64,000 bases of DNA from JASHVB01 sp035523995. GTDB taxonomy: Bacteria > Pseudomonadota > Alphaproteobacteria > Acetobacterales > Acetobacteraceae. The notes under the pieces are model-generated. The model was given only the letters and a program-made list of their open reading frames with translations. It was not told the origin of the DNA and made no database searches. Numbering within the stretch: the first letter of the stretch is position 1; the number at the start of each line of letters is the position of its first letter. The stretch is from positions 1-64,000 of the forward strand of contig DATKPQ010000181.1 of assembly GCA_035523995.1 (NCBI GenBank), given 5' to 3'. Position numbers and translations under genes: made by a program. This document shows positions 1 to 8,800 of the stretch, piece after piece.

Positions 1-36
1 TACCCCCGCCCCTCCACCCAGCCAAACAGATGGATT

Positions 37-108
37 GCAAAGGCACAGCCTTTGCCGAGAGGTCCAGGAGAGCAGAGCTCTCCTGGCGGGTTTCAGGGCG
101 GAGCCCTG
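37..108. repeat. Three tandem perfect hairpins
   Basis: Three short perfect stem-loops follow each other: GCAAAGGC/GCCTTTGC (37-55, loop ACA), CCAGGAGAG/CTCTCCTGG (64-86, loop of 5) and CAGGGC/GCCCTG (94-108, loop GGA). None is followed by a T run, so this looks more like a structured intergenic repeat than a simple intrinsic terminator. It could mark the 3' end of a gene lying left of the window. Confidence 0.6.
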
Positions 109-123
109 ATGCGCGGCGGCGCG

Positions 124-220
124 AACGTGATGCGCTGTGACAATCCCGCAAAACAACTGCCACCTTCCTGCCCGACTCGGCGCCGATATCCGCGGCGTCA
201 AAGCGAAGAGGAATGCTGCG
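124..220 (+). promoter_or_regulatory. Conserved leader of 61-aa gene, copy 1
   Basis: The 97 bases before this small gene align almost end to end with the bases before its paralogue (14933-15028). Shared blocks include AACGTGAT, GTGACAAT, GCAAAACAACTGCCACCTTC and CGCGATAT or CCGATAT just before the start. Either the genes and leaders were duplicated together or the leader carries a shared control element; the sequence alone does not decide. Confidence 0.5.
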
Positions 221-406
221 ATGGATACGCATACGGCGCTCACGCCCGAAAGTCGTGCGCCGGTCACCGGCACCTACGAACTGGTCAATCCGGCCGGCGT
301 GACGCCGACGCCGGTGTGCGTGCCGGTGTTCGCGGGCACGATTTTTCCCCCCGTGCCGCCGGGCTGGCTATGGCGGCTGGCCGGGACCCGATTGCCGGCC
401 GATTGA
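221..406 (+). CDS. 61-aa small protein, paralogue of 15029-15214
   Basis: I do not recognise a function. The protein is 61 residues, begins MDTHTALTPESRAPVTGTYE and ends PPVPPGWLWRLAGTRLPAD. The paralogue at 15029-15214 has the same length and about three quarters identical residues, so this start is preferred over an upstream ATG that would translate the conserved leader. A purine-rich AAGAGGA lies about 8 bases upstream. It has no signal peptide or membrane segment. The pattern of an RAPxTGxYE block, a proline-rich middle and a terminal tryptophan region recalls YjzC-type small proteins, but that is a weak guess. A 14-base palindrome (465-478) lies downstream. Conservation of the pair argues that it is a real gene. 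Confidence 0.6.
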   Translation: MDTHTALTPESRAPVTGTYELVNPAGVTPTPVCVPVFAGTIFPPVPPGWLWRLAGTRLPAD

Positions 407-678
407 ATGCGAGCCCGGCCGTCTTTGCGAGTTTGCCATCGATCGGGGTCGGCCGGTCATTCCAGGGCCGGCCGGCCCGTGTAGGCTGGCGCCCGGCGTC
501 AACCGGTCCTGACACCGACGATCCCTCGTTCGGCCAATCAGGGCGGTGCGGCGCGTCGGACTGTTGCACCTCCATCCCGTAACCCTCATCCTTGCGCCAT
601 CATGTGCGCCGCGAGCGCCTGCGGGCTGGTTCGCCGATGCAGCCGGATGCGCGGCGGCGCCAGGGAAGGGGAAACCGG

Positions 679-2178
679 ATGTTCAGGCGAACGATCATCG
701 CTGCTGTGGGTCTGGTGGTCATGCTCTCTGCTTCGCCGGTCCGGGCGCAGGTGCTGGAAATCGCCACCGACCAATCGCCGGTCGGACTAGACCCGCATGT
801 TGCGACGGCGTTCTCCACCACGATGGTGCTCAGCACGATCTATGAGGGGCTGACTGCCATCGATTCCGACCTGCACGTGGTACCCGCCCTGGCACAATCC
901 TGGACGGAATCGCCCGATGGCCTGGCCTACACGTTTCGTCTGCGTTCCGGCGTCGCATTCCACGATGGCAAGCTGCTGACGCCTGCCGACGTAATCGCCT
1001 CGGTGGCGCGGGTGCGCGATCCGAAGACCGGCTCCCCCTATGCATCGCGTTTTGCCGCGGTGACGACGGTCGAGGCCGACGGGGACCATGGGGTGAAGTT
1101 CGTGTTGTCCACGCCATCGGCATCGTTCCTGGCGGAGCTTGCCAGCCTGGCGATCGTGCCTGCGAGCGATGCGGACCTGGCGAAGCAGCCGGACGGCACC
1201 GGCCCGTTCCGCTTCAAGGAGTGGCAGCCCAACACCTTCATCGCGCTCGATCGCAACGCGGCGTATTGGCAGCACGGCCATCCTGCGCTGGCGGGCCTGC
1301 GCTTCGACATCGTCCCGGAGGCGACCACGCGGCGGTTGGGCCTGACAGGTGCCACCTATCAGTTCTTGCCAGCGATCGATGCAGCCACCGCCGCAGCGTT
1401 GAGGTCCGTGCCGGGCGTGCGGATGCTGCGGACGCTGGACCTCGCCTATAGCCTGATCGGCATGAACACGGCGAAACCACCGTTCGATAAAGCCGAGGTG
1501 CGCGAGGCCCTGAACTACGCGCTGAACCGCACGCAGATCGTACAAGCGGCGTATTTCGGCCAGGCATCGGTGGGCGGACCGCTATCTCCGGCGTTGAAGG
1601 AGTGGGCGCTGCCGATAACCGACTACGCTTGCTACAGTCCGGATCCGGCGAAGTCGAAGGCGCTGCTGCGGCAGGCAGGACTGGTTCTGCCGGTGAAAGT
1701 GACGCTGAACGTGTTGGGCAGCCTGCCGTTGGTGGTGAACATCGCGCAAGTGGTGCAGGCGCAGGCCAACAAGGCGGGCTTCGACGTCACGCTGAACGTG
1801 CAGGAGGCCGGACGGTTCATCCAGGATTGGCGCGCCGGCAAGTTCGACGCGTTTGCGTCGCTGAATAGTGGTGGGCCCGATCCGGATGATTATTTCGGGC
1901 GGACATTCCAGACTGACGGGGCAACCAACGTTTATAAATACAGCAATCCAAAGCTGGATCAGATTTTGACCGAGGCGCGCGCTGCCGCACCGGCGCGGCG
2001 CAAGGTGCTGTACGATGAGGCGCAACGGATGCTGGCGTGCGACGGGCCGGTGGCGCATCTCGCCTATGGCACATTGTTCGCTGCCGAGCGCAGCAGCGTG
2101 CAAGGATTTCGGCTGAATCCGACGCGCTCGTTGCTGGGGTTGCGCGACGTGACGATGGCGAAGGGCGGTAAGGAATGA
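679..2178 (+). CDS. Peptide-type ABC transporter substrate-binding protein
   Basis: This is an extracytoplasmic solute-binding protein of the SBP_bac_5 (DppA/OppA) family, 499 residues, about the usual length. The start at 679 follows GGGAAGGGGAAA and gives a signal peptide (MFRRT, hydrophobic core, cleavage near VRA-Q). Family hallmarks are visible: a DQSPVGLDPHV opening, an LAQSWTESPDG block and FHDGKLLTPADV near residue 100. Two DppBC-type permeases and murQ follow, so it may deliver muropeptides or amino-sugar-containing peptides rather than plain dipeptides; that is inference from context. A 199-base gap with a palindromic repeat separates it from the permeases. Confidence 0.88.
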   Translation: MFRRTIIAAVGLVVMLSASPVRAQVLEIATDQSPVGLDPHVATAFSTTMVLSTIYEGLTAIDSDLHVVPALAQSWTESPDGLAYTFRLRSGVAFHDGKLLTPADVIASVARVRDPKTGSPYASRFAAVTTVEADGDHGVKFVLSTPSASFLAELASLAIVPASDADLAKQPDGTGPFRFKEWQPNTFIALDRNAAYWQHGHPALAGLRFDIVPEATTRRLGLTGATYQFLPAIDAATAAALRSVPGVRMLRTLDLAYSLIGMNTAKPPFDKAEVREALNYALNRTQIVQAAYFGQASVGGPLSPALKEWALPITDYACYSPDPAKSKALLRQAGLVLPVKVTLNVLGSLPLVVNIAQVVQAQANKAGFDVTLNVQEAGRFIQDWRAGKFDAFASLNSGGPDPDDYFGRTFQTDGATNVYKYSNPKLDQILTEARAAAPARRKVLYDEAQRMLACDGPVAHLAYGTLFAAERSSVQGFRLNPTRSLLGLRDVTMAKGGKE

Positions 2179-2200
2179 GGCGGAGCCCGAAAGTCTGGAA

Positions 2201-2337
2201 ACCCCCTCCCGTTGTGGGAGGGGGCTGGAGGGATGGGCGCGTCGCCTGCAATGTCGCGGGAATACGGCTCCCTCCTCCCTCACCCTGGGGGAGGGGGAGC
2301 CTTTTGCAAGCCGCGTCCCACAATGGGAGGGGGAGCC
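2201..2337. repeat. CCCTCCC/GGGAGGG palindromic element (family A)
   Basis: A perfect stem CCCCCTCCC/GGGAGGGGG with loop GTTGT (2202-2224) is followed by further inverted G- and C-runs ending in a second GGGAGGGGGAGCC. Similar elements occur at 11415, 18541, 30873 and 62598. It sits between the binding-protein gene and the permease genes and may reduce read-through, a common role for such elements. Confidence 0.65.
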
Positions 2338-2377
2338 ATTGATGGGCACGTGGCCGCCCGCCTTTGCGCACTGACCT

Positions 2378-3328
2378 ATGCCTCGCATCCTGCTGCGCCG
2401 CGTCGGGGACATGCTGTTTGTCTCGTTCGGCGTCTCCATCCTGTCGTTCCTGATGATCCGTCTTATTCCGGGCGACGCGGTGCAGCTCATGCTCGGCGCC
2501 AATGCCGAGGTGACGCAGCGCCAGATCGACGCGCTGCGACACAAGCTCGGCCTGGATCAGCCGTTTCTTCAGCAATACCTCGCCTGGATCGGCCACGTGT
2601 TGCATGGCGATTTCGGTACCAGCCTGACCACGGGCCGCCCGGTGCTGACGGAGATCGCAGCCGCGGCGGGCGTGACCGCGGAACTGACCATGCTGGGACT
2701 GGTCGTGGCCGTGGTGGTCGCGCTTCCGCTAGGCTGCGCCATGACAGCGTTGCGGTCGCCTGCCGCCAGCCTGGCGATGCGATTGCTCTCCATCACCGGG
2801 ATTACCGTGCCATCGTTCTGGCTGGGGATCATGCTGCTTTACGGTGCCGCGGAGCTGGCGCCTGGCTGGGCGGCCGTCGGCTGGGTGCCGTTTTCGCGAG
2901 ACCCGCTGGGCAACCTGCGCCGCGTGCTGCTGCCGGCGCTGTCGATTGCCCTGCCGGTGGTGGCGTCGCTGGCCCGGTTTCTCCGCGCCGTGATGTCCGA
3001 GGCCTTGCAGCAGGACTATGTCCGCACCGCCCGCGCCAAAGGCCTGCGGGAATGCGTGGTTCTGCTGCGCCACGTGCTGCGCAATGCGCTGATCCCCTTT
3101 GTCACCCAGACCGGTATCATGGCGGGGTACCTGTTCGCAGGTTCCGTCGTGATAGAGCAAGTGTTTGCACTGCCTGGGCTGGGGCGCTTGATCGTCGGCG
3201 CCATCGCCGATCGCGACTACGCCCTGGTGCAAGCTGCCATTCTGCTGGCCACGCTCGTGTTCGTCTGCATCAACGCCGTGGTGGACGTGCTGTATGCCGT
3301 CATCGATCCGCGGGTGCGTGCGGCATGA
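2378..3328 (+). CDS. ABC transporter permease, DppB family
   Basis: This 316-residue inner-membrane permease belongs to the DppB/OppB/NikB family. It has a hydrophobic N-terminus with the typical DxxxSFGVSILSFLMIRLIPG region, six predicted membrane segments, and the cytoplasmic EAA loop around residues 207-235 (SEALQQDYVRTARAKGL) that contacts the ATPase. Its stop overlaps the start of the next permease by 4 bases (ATGA), indicating translational coupling. It should pair with the DppC-type permease to form the channel. The cognate ATP-binding subunits are not in this window. Confidence 0.88.
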   Translation: MPRILLRRVGDMLFVSFGVSILSFLMIRLIPGDAVQLMLGANAEVTQRQIDALRHKLGLDQPFLQQYLAWIGHVLHGDFGTSLTTGRPVLTEIAAAAGVTAELTMLGLVVAVVVALPLGCAMTALRSPAASLAMRLLSITGITVPSFWLGIMLLYGAAELAPGWAAVGWVPFSRDPLGNLRRVLLPALSIALPVVASLARFLRAVMSEALQQDYVRTARAKGLRECVVLLRHVLRNALIPFVTQTGIMAGYLFAGSVVIEQVFALPGLGRLIVGAIADRDYALVQAAILLATLVFVCINAVVDVLYAVIDPRVRAA

Positions 3329-4143
3329 CCGCCGGTTCGGGACTGGTCCTGCGGCTTGGCGCGGTGCTGGTGCTGCTGCTGGCCTTGGCGGCGGTGCTGG
3401 CGCCGTGGCTGTCGCCAATCGGACCAAACGCCCAGGACATTCTCGCGCGGCTAGGTGCGCCGGACGCCGCACACTGGCTGGGAACCGACAATCTCGGCCG
3501 AGACGTGCTCGCCCGGATCCTGTTCGGTCTCCGCACCTTGTTCGCGGTATCGTCCATGTCGGTGCTAGGTGCGATGGCAGCGGGCGGCTCGCTGGGACTG
3601 GTGGCGGCGTGGTGCGGTGGCGCCGTGGACCGCGTGGTGATGCGCTGCGCTGACGTGCTGTTTGCCTTCCCGATCATCCTGCTGGCGATCGGGATCATCA
3701 CCTTGCTCGGCCCGGGCGCACTCAGTGCGGCAGCGGCCATCGCCGTGGCCTATGTGCCGATCTTCGCCCGCACCCTGCGCGGGCCGGCGTTGCAATTGCG
3801 GGGCAGCACGTTCGTCGAAGCGGCCCGCGCCATTGGCGCCGGGCCGGCACGCATCCTGCTGCGGCACGTGTTGCCGAACCTTGCCTCAGTCGTGCTTGTG
3901 CAGATCAGCCTGTCGCTCTCGACCGCAATCCTGGTGGAGGCATCGCTGTCGTTCCTCGGCCTTGGGACGCAGCCGCCGACGCCTTCTTTGGGACGCATGT
4001 TGGCCGAAAGCAGGGATTATCTCGACTTGTCGCCGTGGCCCGCGGCGTTTTCGGGTGCGGCGATCCTGCTGGCGTCGCTCGGCTTCAACCTCCTAGGCGA
4101 CGGGCTGGCAGAACGGTTGGACCCGCGGCTGCGGAGGCCTTGA
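3325..4143 (+). CDS. ABC transporter permease, DppC family
   Basis: This is the second permease of the peptide-type importer, 272 residues. The family motif HWLGTDNLGRDVLARIL lies near residues 50-68 and the EAA loop reads EAARAIGAGPARILLRHVLP near 170-190. Six membrane segments are predicted. The start is fixed by the ATGA overlap with the upstream permease. Its stop codon is followed directly by the murQ ATG with no gap, so the two permeases and the etherase are translated as one unit. Functional linkage to murQ is inferred from this coupling. Confidence 0.88.
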   Translation: MTAGSGLVLRLGAVLVLLLALAAVLAPWLSPIGPNAQDILARLGAPDAAHWLGTDNLGRDVLARILFGLRTLFAVSSMSVLGAMAAGGSLGLVAAWCGGAVDRVVMRCADVLFAFPIILLAIGIITLLGPGALSAAAAIAVAYVPIFARTLRGPALQLRGSTFVEAARAIGAGPARILLRHVLPNLASVVLVQISLSLSTAILVEASLSFLGLGTQPPTPSLGRMLAESRDYLDLSPWPAAFSGAAILLASLGFNLLGDGLAERLDPRLRRP

Positions 4144-5031
4144 ATGGCACTGCCCGCGACCGAAGCAGTCAGCCCCCGCTACGATGCTTTGGACGCGTGG
4201 GACGTGCCGACGATCCTGACCGCGTTATGGGAGGGGCAGTTGGCCGCGGTTGCCGCGCTGGGGCCGGCGCTGCCTGCGCTGGGGCGGGCGGTGGAAGCGG
4301 CGGCGGCACGGTTGGCGGCGGGCGGGCGGCTGGCCTATGCGGGTGCGGGCACGTCGGGACGCATCGCGGTGCAGGACGCGGTCGAACTGGTGCCGACCTT
4401 CGATTGGCCGGAAGACCGGCTGGTATTGCTGATGGCCGGGGGCGAGGCGGCGCTGCTGCGGTCGGTAGAGAATGCCGAGGACCGTGCCGATGAGGGCGCT
4501 GCGGCAGTGGCGGCCCATGGGATCGGCGTGGGCGACGTGCTGGTCGGCGTCGCCGCCAGCGGGTCCACGCGCTTTACGGTGGCGGCAGTGCGAACCGCGC
4601 GCGCGGCCGGCGCACTGACCGTGGGGATCGCCAGTAATCCGCGGTCGGCCCTGCTGGAGTCGGCCGACGTGCCGGTGGTGATCGAAACTGGCGCCGAGGC
4701 AATTTCCGGCTCCACCCGCATGAAGGCCGGCACGGCGCAGAAGGCGGCGCTGAACCTGTTCTCGAGCGCGATGATGGTGCGGCTGGGCCGGGTGTACCGC
4801 GGCCAGATGGTGGATATGCAAGCACGCAACACCAAGTTGCGGGCGCGCGCGATGCGCATGGTACGCGGGCTGACCGGCTGCAACGAGGCGGCGGCGCGGG
4901 ACGCGCTGGAGGCTGCGGGCGGCAAGGTGAAGTTGGCGGTGCTGGTAGTGCAGGGGATGGCGGTGGCAGATGCGGAAGCGCTGATGGCGAAGCATGGGGG
5001 AAGTCTGCGGGGGGCGTTGGGGGGGGGATGA
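4144..5031 (+). CDS. murQ: N-acetylmuramic acid 6-phosphate etherase
   Basis: MurQ cleaves the lactyl ether of MurNAc-6-phosphate to give GlcNAc-6-phosphate and D-lactate, feeding cell-wall sugars into amino-sugar metabolism in the cytoplasm. The 295-residue protein matches the family in length and carries the SIS-domain signature AGAGTSGRIAVQDAVELVPT near residue 65, the second SIS loop VAASGSTRFTVAAV, and AISGSTRMKAGTAQKAALN near residue 197. The glutamate in DAVELVPTF is the probable catalytic acid by family alignment. It begins at the base after the permease stop. No anmK or nagA is nearby, so the substrate probably arrives through the adjacent importer or from genes elsewhere. Confidence 0.93.
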   Translation: MALPATEAVSPRYDALDAWDVPTILTALWEGQLAAVAALGPALPALGRAVEAAAARLAAGGRLAYAGAGTSGRIAVQDAVELVPTFDWPEDRLVLLMAGGEAALLRSVENAEDRADEGAAAVAAHGIGVGDVLVGVAASGSTRFTVAAVRTARAAGALTVGIASNPRSALLESADVPVVIETGAEAISGSTRMKAGTAQKAALNLFSSAMMVRLGRVYRGQMVDMQARNTKLRARAMRMVRGLTGCNEAAARDALEAAGGKVKLAVLVVQGMAVADAEALMAKHGGSLRGALGGG

Positions 5032-5878
5032 CGATCATCCGCCCCCATGCGACTTGTGGCCGATGGTCCGAACTTGCGCCGTGCGGTGTCCGACGATGCC
5101 GGCGTGCTGACGGCGAGGGCGGTAGTGTATCAGCTTCTGGCGCCGGTGTTTGACTTCCACCAAAGCATGGGCGGATGCGGCGCTCGACGAAAGCATCGCC
5201 AACCTGGTGGCGCAGCTGGCGCGGCGTCGTCCAGAGGTCATTTTGGTCGGAGGTAGCTGGCCACCGGGTTCCCGGTTATCCCACCGGGACGGTGGCAGCG
5301 GATGCAGAGACGCAGCCGACCAGCCGCGGCCAACCTGTTCGACGGCCAACGCGATGCTGCGCCGACGCCCATCTCTCGCCGCCCGTGATCGCGTCTGGAA
5401 CGACGCCGGCGAAGCCGAAATGTGGCACCGGGCTCATGCCGGGATCATATGGTCCGGTGCCGGCAAGGCCGCTGCCGGAGAACGTGATGATGGTGTTCGT
5501 GCCGTTATACGTGTCGTTGTTGGACGGGCTGAGGAACGAGTTGTAGTTTGGCACTGACGATCACGCGTTTCTCTGTGTTGTCGTTCCGGCGCTGGCGGAA
5601 AAGACAGCGGGCAGTACGTGCGTCACGATCTGGCGCGGCATTTTCTCCGCCGAGATCGGCTGTTAGGCAATTATCTTAATGATGGCAACTAAGATCGTTT
5701 TTTATACGTTCCTGCGCGAGGCAAATCGCACTCCTTCCCTGTGTCGACGCTGTGTTGAGTCACTGGTGATAAGCGCGGGTGATGAAAACGCTTCACACAA
5801 CAAGCCATTCGGCCGACAATTGCTGTCATAGCTGCCAGCGGACAGTTTGATGGGGGGGTACATCGACGCGGTGGCAGT
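5032..5878. other. Long non-coding or decayed stretch
   Basis: No intact gene is supported here. A minus-strand fragment resembling a secreted protein lies at 5276-5554. A plus-strand stretch near 5165-5260 encodes a protein-like AWADAALDESIANLVAQL with RRPEVILVGG, which then runs into low-quality sequence. The mix of broken frames suggests remnants of more than one lost gene. Confidence 0.45.
5276..5554 (-). pseudogene. Fragment of a secreted PEP-CTERM-like protein
   Basis: The first 50 or so residues look like real exported-protein sequence: SPSNNDTYNGTNTIITFSGS followed by GLAGTGPYDPGM and HFGFAGV, rich in N, T, S and G as in PEP-CTERM-type surface proteins. After that the reading frame turns into arginine-rich shadow sequence. 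There is no signal peptide and no C-terminal sorting segment. I call it an internal fragment of a lost gene; the family is uncertain. Confidence 0.35.
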
Positions 5879-8800
5879 ATGGGCTCGGGGACCGTCGGGG
5901 ACACTGACGGCCAAGTGGTAATGGACGTTGCGGACTGGTTGCGAACACTCGGTCTTGGGCAATACGAGGCGACATTTCGCGAGAATGCCGTCACCGGCGA
6001 TCTCGTCGCCAGCCTCACCGGGGAGGACCTCAAGGACCTTGGCATCGCGTCCGTCGGCCATCGCCGCCGGTTGCTGAACGCGATCGCGAACCTCCGCTCC
6101 GAGCGCGCCGGCAGCCTGAGCCTGGCAGAACAAACCGGAGTCTCCTCTGACACCAGGCTGCAGCACCCCGCGCAGCCGGCGGCGCAACGCCGCCAGGTGA
6201 CTGTAGTGTTCTGCGACATGGCGGACTCAACCCTGCTGTCGACTCGACTGGACCCGGAGGACCTGAGCGCCGGAATCCAACGCTATCAGAGCTGCGTCGC
6301 CGAAACGATCGCCCGGTTTGACGGTTTCATTGCGCGCTATGTCGGAGACGGGGTGCTGATTTACTTCGGCTATCCGCGGGCACATGAGGACGACGCTGAG
6401 CGAGCGGTTCGTGCCGCGCTTGCGCTGATTGCCGAGATTGACCGCGTGCGGATTTCGAATGAACGCGTGCGGGTCCGCATCGGCATCGCCACCGGCCTCG
6501 TCGTTGTTGGCGAGCAAATCGGGACAGGCGAGTCTTGGCAGCAGACTGCGATCGGCGAGACGCCCAACGTCGCCGCGCGCCTGCAAGCGCTTGCGGAACC
6601 GAACAGCGTCGTGATTGCCGCAAGCACCCGCCGGCTGGTTGGCGATCTGTTTGAGTACCGCGATCTGGGGACGGTGGCGATGAAGGGTATCGCCGCGCCG
6701 GTGCCCGTATGGGAGGTGTTGCGGCCGAGTGCCGTCGAGAGTCGTTTCGACGCGCTGCGCGCCGCCGCACTGTCGCCGCTCGTTGGCCGAGACGAAGAGA
6801 TGGGCCAACTTCTGCTGTGTTGGACGCTGGCCAGGGCAGGCGAAGGCCAGATCGTGCTGATTTCGGGCGAGGCGGGTGTCGGCAAGTCGCGGATGGTTGC
6901 CGAATTGACACAGCGCCTTGGCGGCGAGTCCTTCATGCGGCTGCGCTACTTTTGCTCGCCTTATCACCAGGACAGCGCGCTGCTCCCGCTCATCGATCAG
7001 CTTGGCCGGTCGGCGGGCTTTGCACGCGAAGACTCGCCGACGGACAGGCTGGAGAAACTCGAGGCATTGCTGGCCCGTGCCGGGCTGTCTGATGAACATG
7101 TCGCTTTTCTGGCCGATCTGCTGTCGCTGCCGGCTTCCGACCGCTACCCACTGCCCAATCTCAGTGCGCAGGGCAAGAAAGAGCAAACGCTGAAGGCGCT
7201 GGGCGCGCGACTTGAAGCCCTGGCGCAACAGCAGCCGGTGGTCATGGTGTTCGAGGACGCGCATTGGAGCGATCCGACGTCATGTGAGTTGCTCGACCTG
7301 ATCGTCGAGCGGGTGCGTCATCTGCCGGTGCTGCTGATCATTACGTTCCGCCCCGAATTCGAGCCGCCATGGACCGGGGAGCAAGGTGTTACGTTGCTGA
7401 CCCTGAATCGCCTGGACCGCCACGACCGCGGCATCTTGGTGGACCAGATCGCCGGCGGGAAGCCACTGCCCGAATCGGTCGTTTCTGAGATAGTCGACCG
7501 TACCGATGGCGTCCCGTTGTTTGTCGAGGAACTCACCAAGAGCCTGCTGGAAAGCGGTCTGTTACGCGAGGAGGCGGATCGCTACGTGCTGGAGCGAGCG
7601 TTGCCGCCGTTGGCCATACCGACGAGTTTGCAGGACTCGCTGATGGCGCGCCTCGACCGCTTGGGGCCGGTGCGGCTGGTGGCACAGATTGGTGCGTCGA
7701 TTGGACGCGAGTTTTCTTATCCGCTGCTGCGCGCCGTCTCCCGTCTGCCGGAGCACGACCTAGGGGCTGCGCTCGACCGGCTGGTTGCGTCCGAGCTTGT
7801 GTTCCAACGCGGCAACCTTCCCCATGCCGCCTACGTTTTCAAGCATGCACTGGTGCAGGAGGCAGCGCACAGCAGCCTGTTGCGCGATGCAAGGCAGCGG
7901 CTGCATGCGCGGATCGCCGAAGTGCTTGAGACCGATTCGCCAGAGTTGACGACCAGTCAACCACAACTGTTCGCGCGCCATTACGCCGAGGCGGGACTGA
8001 TCGAAAAATCCATCGCCTATTGGGGTGAGGCCGGCCGCAGATCGGCGGCCCGCTCGGCGATGGCGGAAGCCGCCGCGCAGTTCCAAAGGGGATTGGAGCA
8101 ATTGGCGCTTTTGCCGGACGACCATCAACGGCTGGAGAAGGAGCTCGAATTTTGTTGTGCCCTTGGCGCGGCGTTACGATACACCAAGGGTCAGGCCGCG
8201 CCGGAAATGGGCCAGGCTTTTGCCCGGGCACGCGAGCTGTGGGAGCAGTTGGGATCGCCGCCGGAATTTCTTTATGTTCTGTACGGGCAGTCGCGCTATT
8301 ACATCTATCGCGGTGAATACGAAGAGGCGCGGCGGCTGGACGAGGAGCTGCTTCGTCTAAGCCGCCAGCACGATGATTCCAACGGCCTTGTGCTCGGCCA
8401 CGACTCCTTTGGCCGGGATCTGTTGCTGGCCGGTCAGTTCGCTCTGGCGCGGTTCCACTTGCAGGAGGTCCTTTGGCTGTATGATCCGGTCATCCATCCA
8501 TTGTTGGTGCATCAGACCGGGAGCCACTCCCACGTCGTGTCGCGGCAATATTTGGGCATTGTATTGTTCTGTCTCGGCTTTCCGGATCAGGCTGTGCAAC
8601 AGAGCGACGCCGGGATTGCCGAGGCGGTTCGGCTCGCGCATCCGCCGTCCCTGGCGGCCGGACTGGCAACGAGCTGCCGCATGCTTTCTCTTGGCGACAA
8701 TGATGCGGCGTTGCATGAGCGAGCGGCTCAATTGATCGCGGTGTCCACCGAGCAAGGGTTCCCATTGTACAGCGGTCTGGGGACCATGTATCGCGGCTGG

